From positions 1,364,001 through 1,428,000 of the forward strand of contig JBAJFG010000232.1 of NCBI GenBank assembly GCA_037903475.1: 64,000 nucleotides of DNA, read 5' to 3'. Position 1 is the stretch's first letter, and each line of letters opens with the position of its first letter. This stretch comes from Ancylostoma caninum. Its lineage: Eukaryota; Nematoda; Chromadorea; Rhabditida; Ancylostomatidae. The notes under the pieces were generated by a model. The model did not search any database. It saw only the letters and a program-made list of their open reading frames with translations, and was not told the DNA's origin. Shown in pieces: positions 33,701 to 43,726 of the stretch. A program made the translations under genes and the position numbers.

Positions 33701-36700
33701 TTTACTCCCACCGAAATGCGGCACCACAAATTGTTGGAAAGGAACTGTCCATAGTGGGTCAATGGTTCCATGAACGCGATAAAGAATGCTTCTCTGTGGA
33801 TAGTGTCTGTTCATCCACCTGCACTAATCTTATCTGAGGACAATGAAAATATGCGAGCGAAGCGAGCACGAGAAGAAGCCTGAGAGTCCGGCGTTAGCCG
33901 GACGATTAGGCTGGTTTTGCCTTAAAACTAGAGGTTTTTTGAGGGTGTTTTCTGACGTCAAGCACATCATTGCCTCGAGCTGCACTCGAGTCTGTGGATA
34001 TCTCGATACCCAACATGAGGTGAGACTCTGCCTTTAAAGGCAGTGTCTCAACTAATGAGGATATCGAGATATCAGTGGAATCTGGTCCTTCTCGACATGC
34101 TGATTCCAATACCTACTTACTTACTTGCTTAGATACTTACTTACATAGACACTTAGATGGTCCTTCGTCACATGTAGTGCGGGCCCCCAGTATCGCTTCC
34201 ATTCGATTTTTTCTCGCGCCACCGTCATCCAGGAACATCGAAACTGACGTTGGCGAGAGTTTTGACTCCTTTCCAGCTGAGGGTTCAGCTGCTCCATCCG
34301 TATTCTGAACACATCGGCCCATCTCGTTGATAGTCTCCCTCGAGGTCGTTTCCTTTCTCTTGGGATCCATTCCAAAGTTATTTTGTCCATCTATCGTCTT
34401 CTCTTCTCATTATATGACCAGTCCATCTATGTTTAGCCTTCGATACGTATTCCGCTAGGTCACGAAGGCGAGACATTTGTCGCAAATCGGAGCTGCGAAG
34501 GGCCTGATGTTGGGTGCGCCGATTGTACCTCAAGAGACAACGCTCGAGCGCTCTGTGTATGATACGTAGCGACTTCGATATGGCCGCGGTGTCCGCCCAT
34601 GACTCCGTAGCATAACAGAGCGCTGGAAGAACTATAAAGTCGAAGAGATGAGCACGGAGGTCGGGGTTCGCCAGTTGGTATGTGGCTTCCCTCAGAGGGC
34701 CAGACTCGGCCCACGCCGCTCTTCTTCTTCTATCCAGCTCTTCTTTGAGGTTGTTCTCCACATTCATTGATCTTCCGAGGTACACATAGGGCGACGTCTT
34801 CCTTATATCAGATCCATCTAGTTCTATTCGCTCTCCTTCGCAGTATGCTTCATTCATGAACTGGATCTTTCGAGAGAAGGACGATGTCGTCCGCAAAACG
34901 AAGATTTGAGAGGATCAACACGGATGAGTTTCTCCTCTCAGTCGAGTGGCCTCATTGCCCAATGCAATGCGGCAGTAAACAGCTTTGGCGACACAGTATC
35001 GCCCTGTTGTCCCCCTTTGCAATCTGAATGGTTAAGGGACGCTGAAAGAGCTCTAACGTCGTGAAGTATCCAGTATAGCAGTCGGCTAATGTTCTCACGT
35101 ATGACGCGTCTACTCCCTGGCCGACAACCTCGATGACCCTCGGAACGGTTTGGATGTTGTCTATGCAACTGAATCCCTTGCGGAAACCAGTCTGTTCTTG
35201 GGGTTGAGCTTCGACCAAGGTCCTCGATATGCGTGCGAGAATAATCTTTGTAAAAAGCTCATAAAGCATCCTCAGCAAAAATATCGGATGATAGTTTCGA
35301 AGATCCTCTTTATCTCCCTCCTTGTGAAAGAGAACGGTGAGTGAGGGTCTCCACTGGTTTGGAATTCTTTCCTTCTGAAGATAAGATGAGAAATGGGCTG
35401 CGAGAATGATGTGAAGATGATCGCCTCCTGCTCGCAATAGGTCAGCCGATATACAGTCCGGGCCAGGGGCGGTGCCGGTGGGCTTGACACTACTATTGAA
35501 GAACGGGAAAGGTTCGTATAGAATTTATCCGTGATCGACTCCATCTCATGGTGGGAAAACGTGACAATCCCATCTTCGTTCTTCAGGGCTGTCAACCGAA
35601 CATTATAATCGCGAAGGTCCTTTCGACACTTCCTCAGACTTCTTCTCCCTTCTGCTGCTTCCAGGACCTTCCTCCACCTGAATTTTTGCAGATCCTCCTG
35701 CAATGCTCTTCTGCAGCTGGCATTGGCTATCAACAACTCAATGTGGGATGCATTCGGATCAAGCCTCAAGGCCGTTCTTTAAACGAGCAGTTCCTGCTGG
35801 CCTTCGAAATGCGTTCCAAGTTTGTTGTTCGAGGTTTTGAGGAGCGCTCAGCATAGAATCTTAGTTTTTCTAGAAGCATCTCGTGAACCTAGATGGGGTC
35901 TTCCATGATATGTCAGTCGTGTTCGGAAAGAGACTCGGCAAGGGCAGTGTCGTCATATATGACTTTTTTTCTCCCTCAGCGGTGGCAGATGTTCTTTTCC
36001 GTCTTGCAGCTGAATCGGGTTTTCACACAGAGGAGACGGTGTTCGGATCCTCGGCAGAATGATGGTACTACTGAAACATCAAATAGACACCATCTTCGGT
36101 TGGTAAGTAAGTAGGTCGATCTCCGCACGAGTCGTACCGTTGGATGATTCCCGTGTCCACCGACGGTGTTTCTTATTCATGAAAATGAAAAAATTCTTCC
36201 AATAATGTGCTTGAAATGTGAAAAACGGATGAAAACTCCTATTTTGAAGCCCAAATTCAATATTGGAGCAGACGAGTTTTCTTGCTAGGAAGCTAGCAAA
36301 AGCGGAGCTTAGAAGTTATGGTTGCCCATAAAAATGAACTTCTAAAGGGGTTTTTACAGTTTTCAGCATTGGGTGGCGCGGCACGGCGCGAGAAGTGAAC
36401 CGCTGCGAGCTCACTTCTCGCCTAGCAATGAACTTCCTGTTTGCCGCGTTGCCGCAGCGGCAAAGAATGCCACGAAGCATTCCATGCCGCAGCTCGTAGG
36501 GCGAGCTCGCAAACTGACGCGCCGCGGCAAAGAGTGTGAACCCCCCCCCCCCTCCTTGCGGCAGAACGATGCATCTGTGTGGGAGGATAGAGGTTCCATG
36601 AACGTTTTATTGAATTTTATTTGTTCAGTGTGGAATATGCGAGCGAAGTGAGCATCAGTAGAAGTCTGGAAGTCCGCCGTTAGCGAACAGCCAGACTGGT

Positions 36701-39700
36701 TTGCTAATAAACTAAATGTAAGCATTGGATTGCTACATTTTGCTATGGAATGACGACTTTTCCCAGCATGCCCTGACGGAAGTTTTACCTCCAAGAGTTG
36801 ATTTGTGCTAACAAACTTCAATGTGCAATTAACCTTCTAAACCTAACAAATTTGAAAACCTCGGAAAATACAGCAAATCTATAATATTAGCTGGTGCGCT
36901 CTTTATCACTATTTAGGTAATAAATCATGGTGGGTGCGGCAACGATAATTCTATCGGTAACATTCCACGAATTTTAGATCTTAGACGTTATATCTAAAAG
37001 CACATGCGGATGTGTATACCGTGTTTTGCGACTTGAAGACAACAAGCACCTGGCAATGAAATGTGAATCTGTTAAAGTGAAGACTCCAGTAAGTGCAAAT
37101 CATTTTATATGCTACATTCTTCGTTGATGATAACAGTCAAAATTACACAGAGAATTCACCTTACATCCTAATAATTCATAAGAATTTCAATCACAATCTA
37201 CCGAATGATTGTCTCGTAAGAAAGTTAATTGTTGTGTAAGAAAATGTGTCCTAGCCGAGTCGACGCCATAGGAATATGCCGGCCTCTTTGTTCCGTCTCC
37301 ATCACACAGGAATTAAGGGTTATTTATTCACTTCGCCTTTCTTATATTCGCTGCCTCTTATTCGAATTCGTTTTTGTTTCTTTGCACCTGCAAATTTTGT
37401 GTATTCTGTCGAATGGCAGGAAAGTGTCCCTCACTGCACCATCCCTACTTTAACGGGGATCTTCGTATACCTATTTATACCCATTCTTTTGTCTGATTCG
37501 ATGCTTCAAAGTGTTAGATGAGTGCCTAAAAAAATTTCAAAAGTAGATTTGGATAGATCAAGTCATTGCAGAGGTTTTGCTGTCGAAATCTTCCTGCACT
37601 GCTTAAATATCTTCCCTACAGACAGGTTTCTGAGTAATGATCCTCTTAAAATCATACAGAAATATGGAATAAGCACCTGAAAGTCGGGAAGTTTTTGATA
37701 TTCCTGTACATGCCCCCTACACCCTCTCTCTCCAACTACCAATCCACCTGAAGTGATGAGTAATGTACAAGGTCAAGCGTCCGATGGGAATTTCCTACTG
37801 AGATATCGTATGGGAGGGCTGGGAAAGAAGGAGGTTATATTGAAGAGGTGGGGGTGAGGTAAGTAGAGGGGTGGCTTGACCATTGAATGTGAATTCATGA
37901 TTATTTCATGACATTATGACAAATGACGGTCTGCCTCTGCCAGCAAGAACGATCACGTCATTAAGTGTTAAAACAGGACTGGTTGGCAGCGCATGAGAGA
38001 AATCGGCTTCAGCGCACCTACGGTTTCGATTCCCAATAGATAGATTTCTGCACGGGTCGGAATCACTTCAGAATCAAGTGTGAAGTAAAGATGGTGGAAA
38101 TGTTTGAAAAATAGAGTGTGGGTAGCGAGATCAATCGATTGCACATGCTAGGATTCGCCTGCAGGGCCCGTCAGAACGTAGAAAAGTAGGGTGACCTAGA
38201 CCTCGTGTTGAAGGTCTCCGACTCAGAATCAGCAAATGCTTTTCGACATGTCCATAGATGACGATCAGCTCCATCTTTTGCCAGAGCTTCAATTTTCTAG
38301 AACTTCATATTTTTTTGGGAGCTCGAAGAAATTTTTCAAATTTTCGGGTCTCCAAGGGGAAATTTCCCATCTGACTCACTCAAGCAGAAGCAAATATTGG
38401 GGCGCGATGATGGGGATGAAGAATGGATGCTTGGGGCTTTATCACATGAAGGTCTTGAAATTTCGATAAAAGGCAAACTGTCTCCATGGGAGCTGAAGAC
38501 GTGAAAACCTCGCAATTTGAACAATTGGTGAAAATAGAGTGAATCTGTTTGGGAAATCACTGAGAAGCAATTTGCAGATATGACGGAAACTTTTCTTCTA
38601 CGAGTTTTATATGAGCAAATTTCCCATTTGAGTACAGAATCTGGCTCCACAAAGTTCGCTCGTTTTCCCACAATTTAGGTGGGAAATCGAAAGGAAATTC
38701 GCCAAATTTCCCATCGTTTTGCCATCGAGCTCCCAAAAACATATGAAGCTCTAGAAAATTGATACTCTGGCACTGGCAAAAGATAGAGATTATTCTCCTC
38801 TATGGACACGTTGAAAAGCATCTGTTGATTTCGAGTCAGAGAACTTCAGTGCGCAGTCTGAGTCACCCTAGTTTCCTACGAACTGGCGGACCCTGCAGGC
38901 GAATTACCGCATGTGTAATCGATCGATTTCGCTCCCCTTACTTCATTTTCAAATCTTTCCATCCTTCTCCACAATAAGTTCTGAAGCGGTTCCGACCCGT
39001 GCAGAAATCCCTTGGAGGCGCCAGGAATCGAATCCGTGAGCGCGCAAATGCCAGAGCTGAAACCGATTCCTCGCATGAGCTGCCAATCAGTCCTGTTTTG
39101 ACTCTTAGTGACGTGATCGTTCTTGCTGGCTGTCTGGTGCGATCGAATAAGAAAGGATGTATATCGATTCTAAGGTTTCCTGAAAAGGTGTGGGTTGACG
39201 AAGGAATGGGGGGTGGTCGTAATGATGGTCGTTTTTTTCCTATCGTCATATTTGACCCTGTTAATGTATGTAGTAATGTCAACTTTCTGGAATTTTATTC
39301 AGACGCTCAGACATGAAGCCAGAGTGTACGAGGCACTAAAATCGCTTGTCTCTCCACACTTCATTGCTTTCGAGGATAGGGGAATGGTTGACGAACGATT
39401 TGTATTTATTGTGCTGAAGCTGGTACGATTTTGAATACATCCTGCTGTGAAACTACAGCGAACTTGTGATTGCACCTCTCTCAATGAGACCAACACCACA
39501 TCACTCGTTAACCCGCATTGATACCTATTAACCGCTATAGGCCAACGTTCAAGTTAACGTGCATAAATGTGAGTTCAGTGATGCAGTGCTGCTCCCCTTG
39601 CGAGGGGTGCAATCACGATTGACATTTTCGATGTTCATGTTCAGAACTACTCGGATACAACAACACATTCTTTCTGATGTGAAACACTTCAGGTCGGAAA

Positions 39701-40593
39701 AAACTTACTCGATTTACAACAAGAGCTCCCCGACAAGAAATATAGCATGGTGACTGCAATTCGAGTTGCTGAACAGTCACTCTCTGGTATACGGGATTTG
39801 CATAATGTGCGTATTCACCGAGCATGGAAAATGTTTTGATTTCTCAGCTCTTTTCCTTTACTAGTAGTTGTTTAGTGCGGTTACATACATCGCGATATAA
39901 AGCCAGACAATTTCGCTGTGGGAAGAGAGGAGGATAACAATTTCCATACCATCTTCATAATGGACTTCAAGTTCGCACGTAAATTCAGGTGAGTTTTAAC
40001 GCTTGGTACCGGGGCAGCATCCATCCGAGTTCTGGTGCTTGAGATTTTGTGAGGTTTCGCATTTTGGAAGACTTGGTATTTGTATTCTATGGCACGTAAT
40101 ATCCAAGAAATTTTCTGAATTTGCATCATTGAGGTTACACATGGTAAATATGTTAACGTGCCCAAATTTACATCTTACCTGGCCTTCTCAACATGTTTGT
40201 TACCCATACGTGGCGTTGTCTATATCCAGCTGGTACCCATGGGTAATCGTACCAACGATATGAGATTACCCATCCTTTCAACGCTGCATAAGGGTCCAAA
40301 AAAGAAAACAGGGTATGCAAGATCTTCGCATTCAATATGCTCCTTCATAATGATCTTGAACAGGGATTTAACTGTTCCTTTTGAGGAAAGGTGAGAATAG
40401 GAAATTGACGTGTTCCCCACATCTGGTAATGCTCCTGAGACGAATTCTGATAACCCTGCAAAGGTGCCCAATCGCTCACACAAACAATTATTTCAGAGCA
40501 GAAGGGAAAGACCTACGTCTGGAACGTGAGCAGGCTGCGTTTCGTGGAACACCACGATATGCTAGTATTACAGCTCTGAGTATGGTGGGCGAT

Positions 40594-40628
<35 letters not shown>

Positions 40629-42212
40629 CTGTATGCACTCAAGGTGCGCCACAAAAAATGATTGCAATGGGTTAGAACAGCGAACATGAAACCAGATAAA
40701 ACCAGAAGTAAAAACCAGAAGCTGCAATGCAGGTGGACATGTCATGATACCTGGGTGACCATGATAGAGACCACCAATGATTACTGACCCACCTCGACAC
40801 ATTGCTGAGCACTTAGTGAGTGGGTCAGTGAACCCCCGGTGCTAGGTTAGCTGACATTACCCAGTTTAAAATATGTAGAAGCTAGATTTGATTGATAAAG
40901 TAATTTTTTCGAAGATCTTTTGGGGGAGGAGTAAGACAAAGCTTTTTTTTTTGAAATTGTGTTCCGTTCAAACTACAATTTCTTAGGCAGTAATACCATT
41001 CTGGCAGGTTCAATAGACTGAAAACTTATTTTAGAAGGAACAATCACGTAAAGACGACTTAGAGTCGTGGTGGTACATGATCGTCGAATTGATGGTCGGG
41101 AGGTTACCATGGCAAGACCTCGAGGTATAACATATGCCTACCGAGTGTTTTTTTTTTCGATATTAGCACATCACAACCAAATACGTGCGCAGCATTTCAG
41201 CCCAACCAGCTGGAAGAGATGAAACACATGAAGAAACAAGTTCGTCTGAAACAGAATCTGAAAATAGTAAGTGGCGTTTGGGCAGTTATAAGTAGAGGTC
41301 AGAACCCCGTCAGAAACGCCTCTTAGGTTTTTCTGTTGTACCTGAGCATTAACTTTTTTATGTAAGAAAATTATCACTAGCAAATGCAAATCGGAAGCTC
41401 TCTTTAGACATATTTGGTTTTGAAGGAAGTCATAAAATAGCTCAGCTCACAACTGATTCCTTCCACAAACATTTCTGAATAATGGATCTTTACAACGATC
41501 GTAGGCGTACTACCTTTACTGCGCCGGAGAAATAAATACCTTCTTGATGTGTATTGGTATGAAGTGCTTCAGGCGTTTGCAATAGAGATTGTCGAGACAG
41601 CGAGTACCCTACATCTCAATCACACATTGCAAAAAAAATGGGAGCAATCCATTTCATAAGCTAGTTTTTTCCACTTTGTAGAGAAATCCGAAGTAGGTAG
41701 CACACCATAAGTGTACTATATTATCATGCCAAATATTTTCCTTTCAGTTCCTGAAGAATACGCCACAGGAATATATGACAAACATTATTCAATATATTGA
41801 CACACTCCAATACAACTCAATACCTGACTATGATCATATTGCTGCACAACTAGCAGCGGCCGTCAAAGTGAGTGTCACTGTGAGGCACAGTTTATACTAG
41901 TCACAACCGTCTGGCGCGCGTGCGTCTCTATGATCGAAGAAAAGGGCAAATCTCAGTCGTGAAGCAGCTAAGTCTTCATGACAAATCACAATGTTTCAAA
42001 GAATTTCCACAAGAAATTCCACTTAGTCTACCCTATGCTATGTCTGTGTGGATTTTTTTATAAATTGAACTTAACCACTGGGCGACTTTCAAAACGATAG
42101 CTTTCAGGCTCACTACCTCAACTACGAGTCACCTCCAGACTGGGACCTTATGACGGCATATCAAGGACCAAGATATCAGAAGAATGTCGAAGCCGAAATG
42201 GGAAAAGCATAA
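30742..42212 (+). CDS. TTBK/CK1-like protein kinase homologue, DFG altered to DFK
   Basis: Ten exons, all phases consistent: 30742-30816, 36978-37088, 39303-39422, 39693-39806, 39876-39988, 40497-40584, 41035-41124, 41201-41266, 41748-41867 and 42108-42212. The protein is 333 residues, a bare kinase domain as usual for nematode TTBK/CK1-like proteins. Visible motifs are the ATP lysine in LAMKCE (K53), alpha-C Glu67 (LRHEARVYEAL), catalytic loop HRDIKPDNF (145-153), FRGTPRYASI (193-202), then ESWWYMIVELMVGRLPW. Two deviations stand out. The glycine loop reads SKSTCGCVYRV instead of GxGxxG, and the metal-binding DFG reads DFK (170-172). Catalysis may be reduced, although the Asp and HRD are kept. 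Start chosen at the first ATG, 75 nt before a good donor. Introns 1 and 2 are full of transposons. Role unknown; many worm relatives are germline or sperm proteins (family knowledge). Confidence 0.85.
31326..32559. mobile_element. 1.23-kb TIR element rich in GTGGGC motifs
   Basis: Terminal inverted repeats of about 40 bp begin CTCTGAACTTTCGTACCACG and contain the palindrome ACGGTGGGCCCACCGT. Subterminal tandem copies of GTGGGCCCACCGTCGGTTGG, each followed by GGGTCCACC, lie at 32440-32530. Related GTGGGG/GGGTTAATCGGGG motifs run along 31380-31560 and 32160-32420. The target duplication is unclear. The proline-rich open frames on the minus strand here are compositional artefacts. Kinase intron 1. 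Confidence 0.65.
32644..33914 (+). mobile_element. Helitron-like non-autonomous element 3 (most complete copy)
   Basis: The 5' end TTAATTGGCAGTTCATGTGTG and the following about 300 bp are shared with the 49.9-kb and 26.2-kb copies, including GTCATGTTCAGACATGTTAA and the TATA-like GACCGTATAAAAGC. Then come the 59-bp array, GCGAGCGAAGCGAGC (33853-33867), a perfect hairpin GTCCGGC-GTTA-GCCGGAC (33886-33903), 7 nt, and CTGG (33911-33914) followed by T. The outer stem GCCTGA/TTAGGC encloses the hairpin. Kinase intron 1. Confidence 0.7.
33000..33665 (+). repeat. 59-bp tandem array, about 11 units
   Basis: Same 59-bp family as at 142-1340 and 17535-19457 but more diverged, with GGCGTCCGAAAGTGG and CGGTTTCCGGAAGTGAGG variants alternating in a higher-order pattern (33180-33360 near-duplicates its own neighbours). 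Open frames of 186-228 codons on the minus strand are artefacts. Confidence 0.88.
33998..34073. repeat. 76-bp palindrome centred on TTAA (two transposon ends head-to-head)
   Basis: The arms read ATATCTCGATA...TGAGACTCTGCCT and AGGCAGTGTCTCA...TATCGAGATAT around TTAA at 34034-34037. The right half (TTAAAGGCAGTGTCTCA) also occurs alone at about 30931-30947. This looks like two ends of a TTAA-targeting MITE family abutting at a single TTAA. Confidence 0.5.
34112..36070 (-). pseudogene. RTE-type non-LTR retrotransposon, 5' truncated and frameshifted
   Basis: On the minus strand, in order: the linker after the endonuclease (LDPNASHIELLIANASCRRA), fingers (NQWRPSLTVLFHKEGDKEDL, NYHPIFLL), palm (QEQTGFRKGFSCIDNIQT; GGQQGDTVSPKLF), FADD box (SNLRFADDIVLLSKDP) and C-terminal region (TSPYVYLGRSMN; AKHRWTGHIMRR). 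The frame changes several times and the thumb region is partly deleted, so no single protein exists. A (TAAG)n-like tail at about 34112-34140 is the expected RTE 3' end. Closely related coding elements are abundant in strongylid nematodes (family knowledge). Kinase intron 1. Confidence 0.85.
36361..36699 (+). mobile_element. Helitron-like 3' end fragment 6
   Basis: GCGAGCGAAGTGAGC (36639-36653) is followed by an outer stem GTCTGG/CCAGAC that pairs perfectly, a decayed inner hairpin (GTCCGCC...GCGAAC), and terminal CTGG (36696-36699) then T. Upstream sequence is GC-rich with a run of C at 36541 and palindromic GAGCTCACTTCTCGCC. No array is present. Confidence 0.5.
37939..39130. repeat. 1.2-kb long inverted repeat in kinase intron 2
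   Basis: The outer ends GCCAGCAAGAACGATCACGT and ACGTGATCGTTCTTGCTGGC are perfect complements. Pairing continues with moderate divergence through TTTCTGCACGGGTCGGAA, TGTCCATAGA and TTTTTGGGAGCTCG to about 38370 and 38690, leaving a loop of about 300 nt. Each arm contains a B-box-like GGTTTCGATTCC or GGATTCGATTCC, suggesting a tRNA-derived component. If transcribed with the gene it would form a very long hairpin. Confidence 0.65.
40592..40628. repeat. (ATTT)n microsatellite
   Basis: Nine consecutive ATTT units directly after the donor of kinase exon 6. Confidence 0.95.
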
Positions 42213-42836
42213 GGTTTTTTTTTTCTTTGAAAGAGTCAACACTGCACTGTTTCCTCAATATGGCTGCAAATGTATTCTTTTCAGTAAATGCCACTACTCT
42301 GATGAAATAATTCATTCTCGCGAAAACCACGTCTACGGACACAAAGCAATCATATAACGTGTTCTTCCCATTCTGTAATAAAAATTTTTTGAATTCTCGA
42401 GAAATTAGTGAAGAAGTGTTCGTTAAGTGAAAGCAATACAAGTGTGAAACGGTCGCTTCTATGAGTTGCGTCCCTTTGAGCGATCGCGAATGATGCGCAG
42501 AGGCGGCACACGCATTCCTTGCAGTTATTTTCAAGACACTTCCAATGTTTGCAGAGTCCCTAGCCACTAACGACTTCAAGCCCTAGACGATAACAATAGA
42601 AATCCTGTCTTTTGAACTCATACGAAAGGAATCAAACAGAATCAGTGCGTAAATCTCCGGAAAATTAGTGGATTTTGCTGAAATTCACACGAACTTCGTA
42701 CAAAAAACGGGAGTTCTGCTGGAAAATAAGCGAAATTTGCTCAGGCGACAAGTCTAGATCTAGCGGATGCGCACAGCAACATCCGCGTAAGATGGGAATA
42801 AAAATGATGCTCTGTGTCTGAATCTATTAACATATA

Positions 42837-43726
42837 TTAGGTTGTAACATAAGTTTCCGCTCTTTTCGCATAGGCATTTTCGAAGGCTTCTAATAAATGA
42901 ATATCGATTGGATTTCGCTCATCTCTAGATGCTGTTTCGAAGCGCGTGATCCGGCGAACATTCTGGAATGTGAGACCGATTTTTGCGCCTTATTTTGAAG
43001 ATGTAATTAACTTCGGAGTGAACCCTTCAAGAATGCAAACTCGGTAACTGCACTTGCGCGAATAATAATTTTCCCATAACGTTGTAAGAGACTAACCAAC
43101 TTTGGATGGAGTGATCTCGAGGCCATTCTTATTCTCCCTGGTACTTTCCCTTCCCATTTTATTGTTGAGCGGTCTCAGGCACCTACACCAAAATTGGTGA
43201 CCCAAAATTTTGATTATGCCGTATTTCTCTGTGGAGTTGAAGCGAATTGAAGTGGGATTTTTCCACTGTAGCTACAAACATCAACCGTCTGTGGACACTA
43301 ATCGGTGGAATTTTGGGATGAGTTCCAAGCGCTCTGTGGAATCACTCCTTTCTGTCATACCGCTGAGGGCACCTTAATTTTGTTGGTCGAACTCTCTAGA
43401 AGGGCGAGGTACTCGCAAAGAAATCCTTAATTGTGCATTATGTAGCATAAATCTAGCTCTACCCATGCGCCGATTATCAGATCGCAAAAACGTCTACTGC
43501 GCGAGAACCGATTTGCCAAAGTCAGTGACCTCTAGCACTGCCCGACTCAGTTGCCTCGCAGTTCACGGATTTCTGGAGCAGCGGAGCCGAGCTCCTGCTG
43601 TAAAAACGGCAAAAGACCAGCGACTGTTATGGTGCATATTTCGACTGATACCTGTTCTTATTCAATTTTTTATAAAACTTTTTCTTCGAAAATTTCAAAA
43701 CAGCGGAAACTTATGTTACAACCTAA
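42837..43726. mobile_element. Mariner-like non-autonomous element, 890 bp
   Basis: Termini TTAGGTTGTAACATAAGTTT and its complement (AAACTTATGTTACAACCTAA) are flanked by TA (42835-42836, 43727-43728). The TTAGGTTG end and TA target are mariner hallmarks. The interior shows no transposase; a 90-codon open frame at 43465-43737 runs through the terminus and is not credible. Confidence 0.75.
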
